Positions 13,001 through 28,000 of a stretch of DNA of 64,000 nucleotides are shown one piece after another. Origin of the DNA: Dermatemys mawii (lineage: Eukaryota; Chordata; Testudines; Dermatemydidae); NCBI GenBank assembly GCA_007922305.1, contig ML677335.1:39314642-39378641 (forward strand), written 5' to 3'. The notes beneath the pieces are model-generated. The model searched no databases, was not told the DNA's origin, and saw only the letters and a list, made by a program, of their open reading frames with translations. Made by a program: the position numbers and the translations under genes. The number at the start of each line of letters is the position of its first letter. Position 1 is the stretch's first letter.

Positions 13001-16000
13001 GGTTTCCAGCATAAAAAGCATTTAACAGACTCTTCAGGCCTGTTTTTGTAGGCGAAGTCTGCATCCCTGTGACTAAGATATTACTAGTGCACAAAGACCC
13101 CCCTCTCCTGCCCCGGGTGTACATGTACTGCCCTGACACAAAGCTGGGCTCGTTCTGGTTCAGTAACATACTCGGCTTAAACAGTAGTCAAAAGCTCTGT
13201 TGCAGCTTGAGGTTAAAGAAAGTATATTAGTTCTAATGCATTTTTAAAAAGCTATTCAGTTAGAAGAGGAGAAATTTTCATATACTGATGAGAGAGAATT
13301 ATTTTCAAATTGATGTGCCCCTGACTTATCATAACCTTTTGCCTACAATATATCCATCATTTCTGTTAAGATTAATGGATCTTAAACACATATTGTACAC
13401 AATAGGATTCATGTGTAGATGATTTTATAGATCGGTATTGTGTAAAATGCCTGTCAAAGGGCAAAAGGAGCTGGTTAGTTAGTCATGTTATTCTCCCCTC
13501 CACCCCCCACCCCACCCCGAAAATAAGAAAATCTCCATTCTGATTAGACTGTTCAGTCAGAAGCATAATATGTTCTGAACATGTCTACATACTAAATACG
13601 TCTGTTGAAATGCCCTGAAAGAACTTTGACTGCCAGGCTTTCACTATAGCTTTGTTCATTACATCCAAATTCACACTGAATTATAAATAAGAGGAGAAAA
13701 CATGCATCACATACTTTTTCAGAGTGGTAGGAAATCTTCTTTTCAGTACTGAATCACATTCACTTCACTTCTATTTGGAGCAGCTTATCTTAGGGGAACG
13801 GGGGTGAATCTTCTGCTATCTTTCTTAAGAGGTATTTTATATATGTTCACATATGGAACTTGTTTGTAAGTTTCCTGAAGTTAATATAAGAGCAGATTAT
13901 TACAATATGAAGGAAATTTAAGTTTTATAAAATGAGTTCAGGTTTCTACCTAGGTTATGGGATTGGATAGACAGAGCAGCAATTGTATTTCTAAATTAGA
14001 GAACTGTGAAGTACATAATCTCTCATTTATTTCTTTATAAGACAGCTGCTGAATCACCTATAAACACGTCTTTCATTCCATAGAGAGAAGATGGAGAACC
14101 AGTTGGAAAAGGAAGCCAGGTTTCGACAGTTGATGGCCCACAGTTCACATGATTCAGCCATAGACACAGATTCTCTGGAATGGGAAACAGAAGTGGTGGA
14201 GTTTGAAAAAGACAGAGTAAGTCCAAGATATATTGAAGACTTCAGTGTTTTGTATGAATGAACTGCTTGATGTTTCATCATTACACCCTTGTACAGTGGG
14301 TTATAAAAATAATGCTGTTTGTTGAATATGTATTTTTAAACATTAATTTCAATTGTGGTGTTATACTACATGCAGTCATTACAACAAATATCCTACCAGA
14401 CAGATAAGAAAAGCTGACAATTTAAAGCACAATAGACCATTATCAAAAAGATTTGTTACAGGAAATCTACTCCCTCTTGTGGAGTACAAACCATAGATAA
14501 CTTTGCTATCTTATCTTGTAACCCACACAACTGTTACCTTTATATAAAAATGGTGGGTGGGTATATAAATATATAGACAGATAGATATAGATTATCTATC
14601 TATCTATCTGTAATATTTTTTTAAAAACAAGGAGATGAATTCCTAACTTCTAATTGTAATAGGAAGACAGTGAACAAGCTTGTATTAATACTTTTAATAT
14701 TGAGAGGGAACTGAAATCTGTGTATAATATTTTATACATCTGAGATATGGTTAAAGCACAAAAGAGATAAAATAAGGGCATAGTAAAAGCACACAGTGTA
14801 CAATTTGTGTAATTACAAATGCAAATTAGTTTGAATTCCAATTTAATCGCTCATAACATTAACAATGTTTATTAGGAGGATATGGACTTGAAAGCACTTG
14901 GTTTCGATGTGGCAGAAGGTGTGAATGAACCATATCTCCCTGGAGACTGTGGGATTTTTGTCACCAAAGTAGATAAAGGAAGTATTGCAGATGGTCGATT
15001 AAGGTACAGTGTTAACTGGTAAATCATTTGCATGCCATTCGGAAACATGTATTTTAATTTGGTGTGGTTGTAAAAGAGAAAAAAAGGTTCAAAATATTAT
15101 GGACAGTTGGTCACCTCTCCATACTTTGAGTGGGTTCTGTTTTAGCTTCCTAATTACTTAGGCTTGAAAAACTGGGTTGATCTGAAAATTGCAGTAAGAA
15201 AAAGGTGTCTGCAATGTATTATAGAAATAGAAATCTAGCTATTCTTGATTTACAGACCATTTAAAAAAAAATCCCAGCTTGAAATGTTGACATTTGTCAG
15301 TTGCTGCTTTGCCTGCCTCTAGCACTTAACCTGTTTCTGTCTCTTCAGACTATCCATTTACTTAGATCTTCTTGAGAATTTGTGGGCAAGCTACAGTTGG
15401 GGGCAGTGGAGGAGGGAGATTATGGATAGTTTGTGACCGAGTCATGATGCGATAGTGTCAATCCAAGTTTTTTGCCTCTTAAGTGAAAATAGAATCATGG
15501 ACTATGCAAGCATCTGGCCCTCGGTTGGTTGGTTAAACTCACAGAAAATGGTGGTATCTGTACCACAAAGCTAGAAGAGACCTTCCTTTTGCATAAGTCA
15601 GGGGTAGGCAATGTATGGCACGTGAGCTTATTTTCAGTGGCACTCTCACTGCCTGGGTCCTGGCCACCGGTCCAGGGGGCTCTGCATTTTAATTTAAATT
15701 TTCAGTGAAGCTTAAACATTTTAAAAACCTTATTTACTTTACATAGAGCAATAGTTTAGTTCTATATTATAGACTTATAGAAAGAGACCTTCTAAAAACA
15801 TTAAAATGTATTACTGGCACGCAAAACTTTCAATTAGAGTGAATAAATGAAGACTTGGCACACCACTTCTGAAAGGTTGCTGACCCCTAGCATAAGGCGT
15901 AGAGGCTTATGTTTTGAAGCTGTAGAACCAGAGTTCTTGTCCAGGCTCTGCAGATGTGTGTAGGGTTTATTATGGAAAGAAGCCTCTCCATGGTTAAAGT

Positions 16001-19000
16001 TGTAGCCGCAGTTCTATTACAAGGCTGACTTTCACCTTCCTTGTAACTCATGTTATCAGATCTTTGCAGCTGAGGTCTCAATAACAGCTGGAACAAACAG
16101 TGATGTGTTTGTTTAAATTAAGGGAATACTCTCTGATATTAAAGGGCTTTAAAGGACTCCCACTTGAAATTTTTTGAAAGTGGCTAATAAAATGCTATGT
16201 CTGCCCAACAAAATTACATCAAAATACTTGAAACTTAGGTAGATTTTGGCTCACGCACAAGACAGTTTTCAAGAACAATAAAATATTTGGGGTAACAGAG
16301 GAATGGCAAATTTAAATGGCTTGCCAAAATCTGTGATAGAGTCCTGGCTATTGAGACCCCCATGATTTATTCACTTTACAAGAGTACCTACTGCTCATAA
16401 ATATTGCTTGAAATATCTGTATTTAGTTAGGCCAGCTCTAACATGGAGCAGCTAATGCTTAATGTACCTGCACAGCAGTGCTACTCACCACGTTTTTAGA
16501 TATGAGGTGTCCAAGGATCAGTAATTTGACTAGGAGACACTGAGGGCCAGTGGGGTAAGCAATGGTGGTGGAACCAGGAGGATCTGGGGCTTACTCAATG
16601 TTATTAATAGATGCTAGGAAACATCATCCTTTTTCAGAAATGGGTAGTGTTAGATGATTGAGGATGGCATATCAGGGTTGTGCTAGTGCTATTATGGTCC
16701 TTTTAATTAATTATTGCATATTTGCAATGTGCAGCAAAGTATTCTTATAACATGGATTTCCTTGCCTTTGTTTTAACTGCCAGAGTGAATGATTGGTTGC
16801 TGAAGATAAATGATGTGGATCTTACTAATAAGGATAGGAAGCAAGTTATAAAAGCTGTACTTAATGGAGGAGGAGTTATTAATATGGTGGTTCGAAGAAG
16901 GAAGTCCTTAGGAGGGAAAGTGATAACACCTCTGCACATCAATCTTGCTGGGCATAAAGGTAATTGTTTACATTTGAATGCTCAGGGCAAGCTACTAGTC
17001 CACTCGCTTGACTTCCTAGATAAGGGTTCTCATTAGCTGTTTTTTAACTGAACAAGTATTAGTGACCTAAGGATAGATTTATTGCATGAATGCTGCTAAT
17101 GTATCATTTCTCACCTCTAGTTTGTCCCCTGTAAGGAGGCTTATAGGAATAAGCATGCAAATCCCTACAATCTTTTCTCCACTAGAAAGTGCTTGTAAGG
17201 CTACATTAAATTTTGGGTGACCTGTAACCCTTTTCCCATTGTTTTTGTGTGTGTTTTTTTAAAACGTTATTAGAAGCTAAGCTAATTTATTTTCAACAGC
17301 ATTTTTATTACATGCAGGTAAGTCAGATATGTGCTAAATTATTTAAACTGCAGGAATGAACTTGTTTTATCTTTATGGATTTCAGACAGTGGAATTAATT
17401 TAGAAAATGGAGTATTTGCTGCTGCTGTTGTGCCCGGTAGCCCTGCTGCCAAAGATGGGTCCCTTGCTGTGGGAGATAGGATAATTGCTGTAAGTTTATA
17501 GAACAAATATTATTTCAGTACCACAGATAGTATGAAAAAAATTTCCTTTTCTTTAAAACCTAAAATCTTTTTGACTCAATTTACCATGTTTTTCTCTGTT
17601 TTAAATTTAATGATCTCATGAATAAACATGTTAGTATTTGTAGGTTGAGTGAGTAATAAAAAATACAGGCCACATTTAGTAGTTTCATTGGTGAAGTTTC
17701 GAAAATGTGGTTACAGTAACTCATCCTTCAGACATATTTGGGAACAATCTCACTGCCTTCCCTTTTCACAATAAGCAATAGGTAAGACAATGTAATACAA
17801 AGACTTCAGTTCAAGGAATCGTCTTTAGACCTCCATTAGAGTTTAGACATAGAAATTATCTGGGATGCTCTTATGACTATTCTTCCTTTAAAAGTGGACC
17901 TATGTCTCCATTCCATTTCTGGATGTGTTAATTAAATGACAAGTGCTCCTGCAACTCGCAGATTCCCATGAAGGCCTGTCTTTACCTTCAGTCTTCCTCT
18001 GAACTTAAGAAGACTGTCCCTCTGATATACCTGCCCTTCCAGAACCAAGTTGAAGAAACTGATTAGATTCTTGTCTCCTCCAGGAAGCTACTTCTCTTCT
18101 GGGAACTTCTGGGGATCTGTGATCTGTTGAAAAATATCTTTAAAAGCAATTATATTTTATTTAGAGGAACAGATCTCAGGGAGGGTAAATTCATGCAAAT
18201 ATATGAAGATAAGTAGAGGTATATGCAGGGGAGCAATCATACATTAGACGCAAGTCTAGTGAAGCAGGAAGTCCACAATTGCAGTTCTGGTTAGAGCAAA
18301 TCTCTTGTTAATGAAAATGTCTGAAAAAGACACGTTCTCCTGTTATGCAAAAATGATTGTTTACCAGCGTATTGACATTTTTCTTTCTGCTTTAGCGTGG
18401 GGTGGTTTGATGGGGTTTCTTTTTTTTTTTTTTGGTGTAACCACTATTCACCTATCAGATAAATGCCTGCTGCTAGGTTTATTTTGCTAATTTCCACTTG
18501 TTTTTATGCAGATTAATGGTATTGCACTAGATAATAAATCACTGACTGAATGTGAAGCTTTGCTCCGAAACTGTAGGGATTCCCTTACCCTCTCATTGAT
18601 GAAGGTGAGTGTGGGAACAGGAAATGAGGAAGTGAAACAAAAGCTGCGAGTTTTTGTTTTGTTTATACATATTTTTTTAATTGTAAGGGTTGAAGAGCAC
18701 ATTCATAAAATGAGTACAGTAATGTGGAAACTCAGCTAAATGAAATGGCTTTGCTCTGGTTAGTGGTGATTGGTCTCTGTGAATAGTTACCTCCTTTGGA
18801 TGGCTGTTTGGTATCCTACAGTATGTGAAATTCAGTGGTTGCTCTCAATTCAGTTCCCAGCCAATTGCTGTTCACATAAAAAAGTAAACCTACCAGCAGA
18901 ACTGGTAATATAGCCCCCTCATTAGCATCAGCTGCAAGAAGTCTGAATGAACATGAAAACATCATCTTGCTCCTAGAAAATGTCCTCTTTGGGTCAGGAG

Positions 19001-22000
19001 TGAGGGTCACTGGTGGGAAAGCAGACTCTGACCATGATAACAAATAAATCAAAGTCTTCATTCTGAAGGGCTGTCAGGAAAGAAACACTTATATTTTATA
19101 CTGTTCCTAGAAATGCCAACTGCGGTATGGAGCCAATCCACATACCCACTATAAGTATCCCTGCTCCAGAGAGCTGACAGGCTAAATAGACAGGACAGAC
19201 AAAAAGTGGGAGGGAAAATTGAGACAATAAAGGTGACTTGCCCAGTGTCATTCAGGATGGTGATAGATCCAGAACTAGAATCCAGATCTCTGGACTCCTG
19301 GTCCAGAGCCTTATCCACTACCCCGTGCTGCCTCTGTGAAAGTATTTTTAAAAGGTTGAAAAAGTTAGTTTTATCGATCCTCATTCAATCTGAGTCCCTG
19401 TACCAGCAATCTATTTTCCCCAGAGTATAGGCTTGTTCCTTTATAAATTGGAGCTTGTGGGGGAAGAGAGGGAGGTGAGGCTGTCATGTGCAAAACCCAA
19501 ATCTGCCACAGTCTTGAGCTGATTAAATGTTTTTCTCCTCCTAGGTTTTTCCTCAGAGCTCATCATGGAGTGGTCAGAACATATTTGAAAACCTGAAGGA
19601 TTCAGAGAAAATATCGAACTGCAGGGTTCATACATCAGAGATACAAGTTCAGAATAAAAGAAACTTGAAACACAACAGTTCAACGCAGACAGACATTTTC
19701 AATCCAGACATCCTGGATAGCAAGAAGGACCAGAGTGACCAGGGGAGTGGTTTGTTCTGTGATCACAAACCCTTTTCCAGCCGTGCTTTACAGGCAGACT
19801 CTCGCAGGAATGCTGTGCACAGCTGCTACAGTAATTCAGAACACAGTCTTAGCTCCTTTAGTCCAGACACTTATGGGGAACGAGGCTATGAACTGGCTGA
19901 CTTGGATGGCAGGAGGCTGCCGTTTGAGCCCACGGTAGCCGACTGCATCATGGTCGAAACTACGCTAGACAAAGGACATGGAGCTAAGCATAGTGGTGGT
20001 ACGTGGCCTAAAGTGATGGTCAATATTTCAACAGCAGAAACTGAAAAGTTCTCTGTGTACAAAAAGCCAAAACAAAGGAAGTCCATCTTCGATCCTGACA
20101 CTTTCAAAAGACCACAGACTCCTCCCAAAATGGACTATCTCTCCCCTAATCAGGTGTCAGCGCATTCTCCTCAGCCCTCAAAAGCTGAAGTGTCAACTCC
20201 TCCAACCCCTCCCAAGAGAAGTGACTCTATTAAATTTAAGCATAAACAGCAGACAAGTTCTGCATCAGACTCTACTGTAACGACTGGATCCCCACCTACC
20301 AGCCCAGCTACTGCCCAGCCCCCAGTGTCCTTGGCACTTAAGCAGGACTCAGACACTCACAAGGGGTGCAGCAGGAACACTGGGCATTATTATAGGGAGG
20401 AGGGGATCGACTGCACTCATCTATCTTCGAGAAAATCTTGTGAAGATGACATTGGCTTTCAAAGAGTTGAAGAGCCAGAAATAAAAAGACCAAGACCAAA
20501 ATCAGCACCTGCTTTGAGACACAGACTGACCCCCGTGCCCATTCCTAATCCTTCACTTCAGGTAGAAATTAAACATATGGAAGCACAAAGCAGGGATGCT
20601 GGCCGTTATTTTCAAAGTGACTTAAGTTTGGGTTCCCAACTTAACACACTTCAAAGGGGCCTGATTTTCAGAGGATGGATACTTAGCACATTCTGAAAAT
20701 CAGGGCCCTTCAGGGTGTCTCAAATTGGGTGCCCAAAATTGATAGTAATGAAAATATTGGCCCCTGACACCTTCATTAAAATTGTATCTTGAATTATAAA
20801 AGTAATTCTGAGTTATAGTATCAAAAAGGCACTGATGGTTACAAAGAGGGATAACGGTGTCTCACTTGATGAAGGCTGCATGCTGTTTAGGCTCTTTGGT
20901 GACAGATGTTCTCAGTAATAAACTAGCGAACCTAGAATTATGTTGACAGGATGCAAGAACTGAATTATGATGAAGGTCACGTTTACAAGGGTAATTAGGT
21001 GACCAAAGATGCAAATACAATGGACTCTCGATTGTCCGGGATGATCGAGAGACTTTATCTCAGTTAATAAAATCCTGGATAATCAAGAATCTACTGTGGG
21101 GATAGTGCCCCGGCTGCCCTGCACCCTGGGGGAAAGGGGGTGGAGTGTGCCGGCAGCTCTGCGGGGGGAGGAGGGATGGGGTGTGCCGTGCCGGCAGCCC
21201 TGCGCCCTGGGGGGGNNNNNNNNNNNNNNNNNNNNNNNNNNNNNNNNNNNNNNNNNNNNNNNNNNNNNNNNNNNNNNNNNNNNNNNNNNNNNNNNNNNNN
21301 NNNNNNNNNNNNNNNNNNNNNNNNNNNNNNNNNNNNNNNNNNNNNNNNNNNNNNNNNNNNNNNNNNNNNNNNNNNNNNNNNNNNNNNNNNNNNNNNNNNN
21401 NNNNNNNNNNNNNNNNNNNNNNNNNNNNNNNNNNNNNNNNNNNNNNNNNNNNNNNNNNNNNNNNNNNNNNNNNNNNNNNNNNNNNNNNNNNNNNNNNNNN
21501 NNNNNNNNNNNNNNNNNNNNNNNNNNNNNNNNNNNNNNNNNNNNNNNNNNNNNNNNNNNNNNNNNNNNNNNNNNNNNNNNNNNNNNNNNNNNNNNNNNNN
21601 NNNNNNNNNNNNNNNGGGGGAAACCCCAAAGCAGTGGCAGACTGAGTGCTGAGCATGCCACCGCTTTGGGGCTTCTCCTGCCGACCCCTGTTTTAGACGT
21701 CCCGGTTAATCCACAACCCGGTTAACTCAAGCCTGGATAATCGGGAGTCTACTGTAGTCAACTAGTGGGATTCACAGAAGCAATTGAAAGTCAATGGGAG
21801 TTGGGCTCTTGAGTCACATCAGTGTTTTTGTAAATCTCAGTAGGTGCTTATCTACATCTTTAAGTGCCTAAATATCTTTGTAAACCTGGTCTGACGTTTG
21901 TAGTGGTTTAAGTGCAGTTGTACTCTGTAAATGTTGACAGTATTTATTAGGAGGATATGGACCTGAAAACACTTGGTTTTGCTGTGGCAGAAGGAATGAA

Positions 22001-25000
22001 TGAACAATCCCTCCAAGGAGATACTGGGAAATTTGTTACTAAAGTAGACAAAGGAAGGATTGCAGGTGATTGATTAAGGTTGACAGGATGTTAACTGGGA
22101 GATAAAGTAAAAATGGCTGTAGGGTTGGTGTCCCCCAAGACCTCCATATTAGTGGGTCAGATTTTCCCTCTGTTACATATGAACAGCCCCACTGTCTTGA
22201 ATGGGTTTGCAAAGGTGTAACAGCAGGCAATGGAGTAGAAGGTATAAGTGAGAGCAGGATTTGGGGCCTGATTCTGCAAGCTGCTCGTTATTAGAGCTGG
22301 TGGGAGAACTTTCATTAAAATTTTTCTCAATGGAAATTTAGCAATTTCTGCCAGTTTTGCTGAGCACCTCCTGCTCCTACTTTGACTTCAGTGGAGTTCG
22401 AGACACTTTCCAGCTCACAGTATTAGGCCTTTAATTAAACATTCTGTCTGAGCCAAAATAGAATCCAGCTATCTCTGCAGTGCAGACAGCAGTAAAAATT
22501 ACTGTTATAACTGAAGTCAGCAGATTATTACTGAATAAGCACCGGAAGCAGATGTGGCCTGTAAGAAGATGCCATTTTCAAAACAGAATTGCACTGTAAG
22601 AAGCTAATACATAGGCTACTGCTGCCTTTTGGCACACACCCAACAAAATATAAGAAAACTATTCCACGTTTGAGTGCAATGAATGTGCTTTAAATAGAAT
22701 GTCAAGTTGATCCATGTGCACTATTACTCGTATGCTTATTATTTGAATAGTAGTCATCAGTCACCATAAGTGCAGGACATTTATATTGTCCTTAGCGTCT
22801 AGACAAATGTTGTTTGTCATCTTTATGCTAACACAAGAAATTTGAAGGCCTCTCATTTGTGACATGGGTATTTTCTGGATAAAAAGCCAATACCTTTGTT
22901 ACCAATCAAGACAGGAACAGGTGAACCTTATCAGAATATGTCAGTGTTGGTTATTAACACTTTCCAGGGGGTCTTGGATTTACCATATAGATCTATAGTT
23001 TCTGCACACCAACAAATATTTTTCAGATAATGAAAACACAGCATAATTTTGCAACTTGTTCTTTAAGGTGGTTTATGCAGCAACATATTGAATGAGTAAT
23101 GCCCATGTGAGAGTTTCAGGCTTGAAGATGCAAGAGTGCACACATTTCTCTCTCAAGTGTTTTGTAAATTGAGCTGTGAGTTTCAGAGCAGGGTTTAAAG
23201 TAGGGTTTGTATAGTGTCGTGTTAAAAGAATGGCATTGACAAGAGTGCCTTTTATGCTCTACCAAAGCTAAAATAATTGCAGGGGCTGTACTTAAGCTAA
23301 TATTGGGTCCTTTGAAAAGGGTTAATGGTGGAAAATGAAGATACTTAAAATACAAAAAAATACATTAAAGTTACAAATTTATACATTTAAAATCAGAAAT
23401 GAAAATATTCTGGTTTTCATAGTAATGCTAATAATAACTGTGTTGCAGAGGATGTTTTTCTGTTCTGATGGCTAGATCAGAAATTGAACTAGGTAGCTGT
23501 GCAGATGCTATGTGCTTGCAACCTCCCCAAATCTCCCTGCAAGTGTGCAGAGCCTTGGAACCCATCAGCTGGTATACGCAAGGGAGGCATTGTGAGCGAA
23601 GGCATGTCACCAAGAACAACGTCTTCTGGAGCTACTCTTAGATTGAGGCCGGTGCAGGTTATGCTTTACCCCAGGCATGGGGGTTAAATGTTAAATTTAT
23701 GTTTAAAATATACAGGGTATGCAATATGGCACAGTATGTGGGTATATTTGAGGTTGTGCTTTTTATTGTGGAATGTGCCTAGGTATCAAGGTGACTGAGT
23801 GTAATAGAAAATTTTAATTAAATAAGACTGGGATGGAGGGGGGAAGAGGTGACCAAATGACTTTTCTCATGGTTTGGTAACAGTCATGTTTGCTGCTGAT
23901 GCATCCAGGAGGGCATGGCAGTACGAATGTGTGCCTGTGTGTGTTAAATGTCTCTTACTATGTAACCCAACTTTCTCACATGAAGAAATCTGAGTAACCT
24001 TTAGTGATTCGTATTCTGTATATTATGTTTTTAATATCGTGGTTTTTATGCTGTACTGTTTTTACCTTGAAAATAGTATTGTGAGGGCTATGCATTTTTT
24101 AAAAAACTGTGCTTGCAGCTGCCTACAGTCACTGGCATTCTTGGCCAACAGAATCGCAGTGCACATCAGATTTCCACACTCACCCATGCTGTTCACTCTC
24201 TGTAAAGAAGACATGTGTCCATAGCCCAAACCAGCTCTTTCAGCTGACCTGTTAAAGTAGCCAGAAGAGAAGTTGCTCCACCTACACTTGAAAGCTGAGA
24301 CCGAATGCTACAACTTGAGGCCCGGCAGCCAGTCTTGTTTTAGGCAGCCATGTGCTGTAATGGCCGGGGGCGGGGGAAGTGTAGAATTTGTTTTTAGACA
24401 TCTTTTTATGGAGGAGTTCGTTGTTGAAACTGAGTGGGACCAACGTATTTTTAAGAGAGAATTTGAATAGACGGTCTGACGTTTTGCACTTACGAAAAGG
24501 GAATGAGTTCCAACACAGGCCTCAATTCAGCAACATAAATTTTCCAGGTGCATAACTTTTAAGCATCTGAGCAAGTCACTTTAAGTCACTGAGCCCGTTG
24601 ACATGCTCGAAGTTACACACATGCCGAAGTACCTTGCTGAATCAGGGTCGTAAAGGGGGAAGAAGGCATGAGGAGGACAGTGGGAGTAGGATACAGAGAG
24701 TCCACAAGAGGGACTGGAAGGCCATAAGTAATGGACTGGGAGAGTCCTATGGGAGAGAATGAGAGCTGAGATGTAGGCAGAGAGGAGCTTGAAGATGAAG
24801 ATAACATGAAAGAACAGTGAAGAATAATGGAGGAGGGAAGTGATATCAGTGAAGTGGTGGGATCAATGCATACTAAACAACAGATTGAATTCTGCGCTTT
24901 GCTTACAGGTACAGAAATACACTCCAACGAGTGAAGAGCATCTCTGTCCAGAGCTCCAGGAGTGGGCGCCGTATTCACCAAAACGTTCCACTAGGCACAG

Positions 25001-28000
25001 CGATGGTTTTGTCTCTTCCTCCTTGTACACTGGAGCCGTGTCAGCAGGTTAGTGACAATGACCTGGATGGTAATGTTGGTAGTGTCATGCTGTTAATTTT
25101 TCCTCAATTGTAACGTTCTGATGGCAAGCTAGTCTTACTTGTTTTGTGTTCAAAGCAGAATTCCGTTTGTAGATGTGAAGCTCAGAAGTGACCATTCTGA
25201 TTGTCCTGCTGTCTGGAGTGTTTCACGACCATGAGTGCCAGCCTCAGGGCAGGCTGTCACAAAGCATGTTAGACACCACAAATTCGTGTTCTGTTCTTTA
25301 ATTAGATTACACCAATCCAGTAACAAACGTGAACTCCTAAAGCACTATAACAGTCTTACCATGGAGTCACAGACAGTACCTTGGGCATTCCTGTCTATCT
25401 TGCCATCCCGTTAAGCTGCACTTCGTTATGGTGGGTGCTATACACCAAAGATCATAACAGATTCAAATTGAACTGTTCAGACGTAATCAGAGACCTGGGA
25501 GTTTATTTTAAGAGAACTCATGAATTTAGAGACTCAGATTATTCATGCTTCACAAAGATCTCGGAAAATGGCTTCATGCTAAGTGGAGAGGTAGCGTAAT
25601 CTCATGGATAGAGCACTTGAGTGGACATTAATAGATCTGGATCCTAATCCTATCAATGCCACTAACTAGTTGTGTAGTCTTGAGCAAGTAATTCTGTGCG
25701 CCTCTTTTGCCTCCCACCCTTTCATTTGACAAATTACACTGTAAGGTCTTTAAGTGCCTAGTCCAGGGGAGGAGGGGGGCCTCTGAGTGCAATTTTAATA
25801 TAAATACGGTCTGCCTTCTCCAGTCACGCTGAAACTGCTCATCTGAGAGATTTATTTTAGTTCAGGCCCGCACAACTTGGAAAGCAGCGAGGGCCATATT
25901 ATTGCAAAAAAAAACAGCTGCGGGCCAAAAAGCCCTGCCCCCATTCACTTCTCCCCACCCCACTGCTTGGCTTGCCCCACCCCTACTTACCCCCCGTGGG
26001 CTGCACAGTGAGCCCATGCGGGCCGCATGTTGTGCAGGCCTGTTTTAGTTACTTAAAAAAGCAGTGCGAGGAGACTGTCCTGAGATCAGTAGCAAAAATG
26101 AGTGTTTTTTTGCAGGAAATGTTACAAAGCAGCCATTTGATTTTCACTGAGTTTCCTACCTTTTTAAAAAACAACAAGAACAAAAACCACACTGTAGAAT
26201 TGATGCAGAGGTACTGGTTGATGTGGTGGCCAGGAGGAGCATCACCCTGGCCATTGGTTGGTAGAAATATCTCCCCAGTGTCTTTCAGAATACTGGTTTA
26301 GGATGGTTTGCATTTGAACTGGCAAAGAGGATCCCAGAGGAAAAAATGTATCAAACATATTTGCCTGAGTTTAGTGAGCCAAGGTCTGAGGTATGTCCCT
26401 TCAGCAATTCTTAAAGCCAAGGTCCAGCTCAAATAGGTGTGAAATTTAATTTGAATTTTGTTCACAGTTCTTGTTAATGCCTCTGTGGTTATCATCCTGA
26501 GGGTCACTAAATTATTGGCTGACAGCAGAAAACTCACTCAACCTCTGTGCCTCAAATTACTCTCCTGTAAATGAGGATATTATTTAATCAATATTAGTAA
26601 AACTGAAAGTTCTTTATCCGCATAGCATCTCTCATCCAAAGTTTTATAAAATGCAATAATAAAACTAACTACTATTAATTAATAACTGTGACTTTATTGA
26701 AAAGTATTTTCACTTAAAAAGCCGTTTCCTTATTTTTATATAATGGTGCCCTTAATTTTAGAACAAAAGTCATCAAAGTCTATCTGGCAGTAAATGTTCA
26801 CTCTTTGTCTTGCATAATGTTTCTGAAACTGTGCAATGCAATACCAAAACTTTCACTGAACAACATTTTGTCTGATAGTAAAGTGTGAGTGTACTTAAAT
26901 AAAAATCTTAAATAGTGGGATTGACACACAAATATCAGTTTCACAAAGTTGTGAATTGCTATAGTCTAATGTCATAGGACACTATAGAAGATGGAAGTGC
27001 ATAAACCTACTGAAGAGGAAAAAGAACAATTGTAGCCGCAGTCAATTTTTTGTGCCCCACGCTAAAATTGGACCTCTATCTCGTTATTATTCAGCTAGAA
27101 GTATGGAACTATTTCAGTTACGAGTTTGACACTATCGTGACTGAGGAAGGAGAGGACATCTTTTTGGTGGGCAAGTAAATTTTGAACTGTTCAATAAAAC
27201 ACTCTGAATAATTGTTTGAGCCTTGGAGCTAGGTATTCAGCTTCCCACTTTATTAATGATTTGCATAAATGTTACAGGCACATGACTTTATCCCAGCATC
27301 TTGAGTGTGCCTAGAAAATTTGTATGGATTTTACTAGGAAAAACTCGTACCATATATTTTGTCCTCTTTAAAATAGGTACTGTGCCAAGAAGTTTAGCAC
27401 CATGTCCTGCAGTAACTGCTGTCATGAGAAATCCAGTTTATACTGCTTGGAGCCACCGAGTTCACATCACCAATTGCCCATCTGTTGCCAGCCAAATCTG
27501 CCATCAACACCTGCATCCCAGGTATGTATTCAGAACTTTCACAATTTCAAGTCTTTTATTTATAAATAAAATCCATAAGAGAGAGCTGCTTCTTGCTGTG
27601 CACTTTGGACCCCACAGAGGAGAACACTGTACTAGTGCAGCAAAATGTAAAATAATAATTCTGTTGCACCTCTTATCTGAAAATCTCAAAGCCCTTTACA
27701 GACATTATGTAAAGGCAGTGACTTCTTTCCATGTAATATTACTATGGGCTTCCCTGAGAAAGCCCTGCAACTTTGGCTTGGACATTTTTGCCTGAAAATG
27801 ATTTACTTTGAAAGTAAACGAGAAAATGACTGCAAAGTCTGTAGAAAACTCAGCCAGCTCTTCGAGTGAAAGGTAATTAAAAACCTACTCTGATCTGAAA
27901 CGCTGACTGATGTTTTGTTGTCTCCCACTGGATCAACTCTTTTTGAAAACTTGAACTCTACCTATGTTTGAAGACAATAAATTATAATTGAGCAAAGTTA

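Larger units (their letters stand above)
20562..24908 (+). other. DLG5 intron 10
   Basis: A 4.3-kb intron with palindromic repeat pieces (20655-20770, about 21760-21900), the Tigger-like element with assembly gap, the PDZ1 pseudoexon (21951-22078) and a palindromic repeat (24520-24655). 22450-24500 shows nothing recognised. Confidence 0.7.
25048..27376 (+). other. DLG5 intron 11
   Basis: It contains a MIR-like repeat (25590-25770) and a hAT element (25863-26042). 26300-27376 is AT-rich with nothing recognised. Confidence 0.7.

Noticed and set aside
21060..21725. Long open frames across the N run, both strands
   Set aside because: They exist only because N codons cannot be stops; the flanks are transposon sequence.
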